Source of the DNA: Methanoregula sp. | Lineage (GTDB): Archaea > Halobacteriota > Methanomicrobia > Methanomicrobiales > Methanospirillaceae | DNA length: 7,675 nt | NCBI GenBank assembly: GCA_028705545.1 | Contig: JAQWDG010000026.1 | Span: 6,455 to 14,129 of the forward strand | Direction of reading: 5' to 3' | Part shown: positions 6,286 through 7,675 of the stretch, one piece after another | How positions within the stretch are numbered: position 1 is the stretch's first letter | Layout of the letters: each line of letters starts with the position of its first letter | Notes under the pieces: model-generated | What the model saw: the letters and a program-made list of their open reading frames with translations, nothing else | Told to the model about the DNA's origin: nothing | Databases searched by the model: none | Made by a program: the position numbers and the translations under genes

Positions 6286-7013
6286 TGCTTTGTACGCTTG
6301 TGCTAATCTGTTGTTGTACCCAGATCGCCAGTGCAACGCCGCCGCCTCCGGAATACCGGGTCACCTATCTCCTGCCAAATCCTGTCGGTCCTTATTACAA
6401 CCAGTCCGTCAATTTAGGATTTCTGGTAAGTTCGCCTCATAATAGCAAAGGCGCTTTCCCGGCATTTCCCCCATTGTCAGAATACCGGGCCTCCCGTAAT
6501 TTTACCTATGCAAAAACCGGCGATCCCTACTTCTCGGAGGTCTGGTATTTCGACAACGGAGATTCGTTTGCAGCAGGTCGCAACGAACTGATGGCTTATG
6601 TACAGGAACACGGGACTATCTCTCCGGTGACTCTCGACCTGTCAGAAGATCTTGCACGGACCGGCGATCCTTACATCGCCGGGCTGAACGCAACCCGGGT
6701 TAATGCCACCGCGTACCGGGCAAACGATACTTCCGGGTATTTTATTGTCTTTTCCACGGATTTCTTCCCGGGTGAGAATTATTATATCGCGTATTACGGA
6801 ACGGCCGGGAGATCCGATCCAGGCAATGCAACGCCGCAAATCAAGACGCTGATCATGTCCTGTTTCCCGGGTTTTGTGGACGGCGGGGCATATACGTTTG
6901 ATCCGGTTTTACCGCTAACCACGACTACATCCCAGACAGCGGGCCTGTCTTTTTTTGCAGCAGCTTTTGCCGTTATGATCAGTGCCGCCGTATGTTTCTT
7001 TGGGAGGCAGTAA
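6285..7013 (+). CDS. Surface protein with signal peptide and C-terminal anchor, start uncertain
   Basis: From ATG 6285, whose A is shared with the previous TAA, the product has 242 residues. The N-terminus is a hydrophobic, Cys-rich signal (to about S16-A17-T18) but lacks a basic start; the in-frame codons just upstream encode K-K-S-P-W-I-V, a much better signal n-region, and follow a GGAGG at 6249 (see findings). The mature part carries the element T-G-D-P-Y twice (78-82 and 126-130) and about seven sequons, for example N39, N72, N135, N140 and N147. It ends with a Thr-rich linker (L-T-T-T-T-S-Q-T), a hydrophobic helix (about 219-239) and a short G-R-Q tail, so it is probably held by a C-terminal membrane helix like the protein before it. 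No family or catalytic motif is recognised. The pair of C-terminally anchored proteins is coupled by TAATG, and the next gene starts one base after this stop. Confidence 0.8.
   Translation: MLCTLVLICCCTQIASATPPPPEYRVTYLLPNPVGPYYNQSVNLGFLVSSPHNSKGAFPAFPPLSEYRASRNFTYAKTGDPYFSEVWYFDNGDSFAAGRNELMAYVQEHGTISPVTLDLSEDLARTGDPYIAGLNATRVNATAYRANDTSGYFIVFSTDFFPGENYYIAYYGTAGRSDPGNATPQIKTLIMSCFPGFVDGGAYTFDPVLPLTTTTSQTAGLSFFAAAFAVMISAAVCFFGRQ
7002..7007 (+). promoter_or_regulatory. Ribosome binding site of the four-helix membrane protein
   Basis: GGGAGG lies seven bases before ATG 7015 and inside the end of the previous gene. It fixes 7015 as the start over an in-frame GTG at 6982. Confidence 0.7.
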
Positions 7014-7014
7014 C

Positions 7015-7431
7015 ATGGGCAAAAAACCTGTTCGGGAAACCCTGATGGCCGCTCTCTGTGCGTACCTGGTGTTCTTCCTCTTCCTTTCCGCCCTGATGTT
7101 TTCATTTGTATTTGTCATAAACTGGGAGGCGTGGTTCTTCGGGATCAAACTGGACGGATGGCTTGCGGGACTGTACCTGTCCGCAACAGCACTTGCCGCG
7201 GTGCTCCTTGTCGTCCTGTTCCTGAAATACCCGCACCGATCGTTTACAATCTGTGCGGCATCTGTTGCCTACTTTGCATTTGTGTATATCCTGCCGGTTT
7301 TTTCCCGGCAGGCAAACCTGCGCAGCGCTTTCGGCTGGACGATTTTCTGGATAGAATTCGTCCTCTACATTGTCATCCCGTCAATTGTTCTTGGGGCATA
7401 TGCGATACTGGGCCGCACAAAAACCGGGTGA
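7015..7431 (+). CDS. Polytopic membrane protein, about four helices, unknown function
   Basis: This 138-residue protein has a basic start (MGKKPVR) and hydrophobic segments at about 8-35, 49-70, 77-97 and 108-133, with a short basic tail (G-R-T-K-T-G). Its last helix, with I-V-I-P-S-I-V-L-G followed by R-T-K, matches the end of the fourth helix of the protein at 5033-5506, so the two may be distant paralogues. Polar residues near the membrane include W37-E38 and E114, too few to suggest a transport path. I recognise no family. GGGAGG at 7002 sets the start. It is one base after the previous stop and five bases before the next gene, so it is certainly in the same operon, and may act as a membrane partner for the anchored ectodomain proteins around it. 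Confidence 0.85.
   Translation: MGKKPVRETLMAALCAYLVFFLFLSALMFSFVFVINWEAWFFGIKLDGWLAGLYLSATALAAVLLVVLFLKYPHRSFTICAASVAYFAFVYILPVFSRQANLRSAFGWTIFWIEFVLYIVIPSIVLGAYAILGRTKTG
7290..7312 (+). repeat. Perfect 8-bp inverted repeat with T-rich loop inside a coding region
   Basis: CCTGCCGG - TTTTTTC - CCGGCAGG can form a stable hairpin in the mRNA of the four-helix membrane protein, over the codons for L-P-V-F-S-R-Q. The T-run is in the loop rather than after the stem, so it is not a standard terminator. Its role, if any, is unknown. Confidence 0.45.
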
Positions 7432-7436
7432 TCGGC

Positions 7437-7675
7437 ATGAACGCACCGGGCCGGGAAGATGCCCTTACGTGGGTAGTTCTCATTATCGGGATCGTCCTGT
7501 TCCTCGTACTGGCATACGCGACCGTAATCCTGTGGAATGCGGCTAACCCCGTACCTGTAGTTCCAGAGCAAAAGATCCCAGAAGGACAGGCAGTCGAAAC
7601 GGCTGTGGAACATTTCATAAACCTCTACGGATTTTCCAATACAGACTGCCTGGAGGGTTCTGTCCGGATTTCCGC
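7437..7675 (+). CDS. Membrane-anchored protein, N-terminal part only (cut by window end)
   Basis: ATG 7437 opens a frame that runs to the end of the window (79 complete codons). GGTGATC at 7427-7433, a match to the complement of the 16S rRNA 3' end, lies over the previous stop and precedes the ATG by three bases. The visible product has a short polar start (MNAPGRED), one membrane helix at about 10-33, then an outer segment with a helix (about 49-58) and Y-G-F-S-N-T-D-C-L-E-G-S. This resembles the segment at residues 109-121 of the first complete gene (Y-G-x-L-P-A-D-A-V-L-E-K-S), and both proteins begin MNA with a single helix, so it may be a paralogue with a PepSY-like domain beyond the edge. 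That relation is tentative. Confidence 0.75.
   Translation, partial: MNAPGREDALTWVVLIIGIVLFLVLAYATVILWNAANPVPVVPEQKIPEGQAVETAVEHFINLYGFSNTDCLEGSVRIS

Noticed and set aside
5650..6336. Long open frame of 228 codons on the - strand
   Set aside because: It is antisense to the secreted protein at 5644-6285; the translation is Cys/Arg-rich and lacks domain character.
1..7675. Frequent TTGCCGG / CCCGGCA words that could look like dispersed repeats
   Set aside because: They fall in frame on Ala-Gly, Pro-Gly and similar codons and vary in surroundings, so codon preference explains them better than a repeat family.
1..7675. Search by eye for CRISPR repeats, tRNA genes, insertion-sequence ends and phage genes
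   Set aside because: No regularly spaced repeat, cloverleaf sequence, terminal inverted repeat with a transposase, or phage-type protein was found.

Overview
The window looks like a piece of an archaeal chromosome, most likely from a methanogen related to Methanomicrobiales such as Methanoregula. This is inferred from protein style, not from a marker gene. The signs are many exported proteins rich in N-x-S/T sequons, archaeal-type lipoproteins, C-terminal 'proline motif + membrane helix + Arg/Lys tail' anchors, strong GGAGG ribosome binding sites, and a TTTATAA-type TATA element. No rRNA, tRNA, CRISPR array, transposase or phage gene is visible.

All eleven coding regions lie on the + strand and nearly touch. 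Reading left to right: the last 13 codons of an upstream gene (1-42); a membrane-anchored protein with a PepSY/FTP-like outer domain (39-851); a single-span membrane protein with a large cysteine-containing outer domain (859-1923); a small secreted four-cysteine protein (1931-2404); a 501-residue lipoprotein with a LolA/RseB-like region followed by a DUF4367-like region (2401-3906); a second lipoprotein (3899-4816); a 78-residue unknown (4813-5049); a five-helix membrane protein (5033-5506); a 137-bp gap with a candidate promoter; a secreted protein with a C-terminal anchor (about 5644-6285); another surface protein with a C-terminal anchor (about 6285-7013); a four-helix membrane protein (7015-7431); and the start of a membrane-anchored protein cut by the window edge (7437-7675).

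The stop/start overlaps (ATGA at 39, 2401 and 4813; 8 bp at 3899; 17 bp at 5033; TAATG at 6283) point to one translationally coupled operon, or two if the TATA element at 5575 is used. Every complete product appears to be exported or membrane-bound, and none carries a recognisable enzyme active site or ATPase. The locus is best described as a cell-envelope cluster of unknown function. Its possible parts are two lipoproteins, several anchored ectodomains and two related small polytopic membrane proteins.

The two polytopic proteins share a C-terminal VIPSI...RTK pattern. The last, partial gene weakly resembles the first complete one. Together these suggest that a 'polytopic protein + anchored ectodomain' unit may be repeated along the chromosome.
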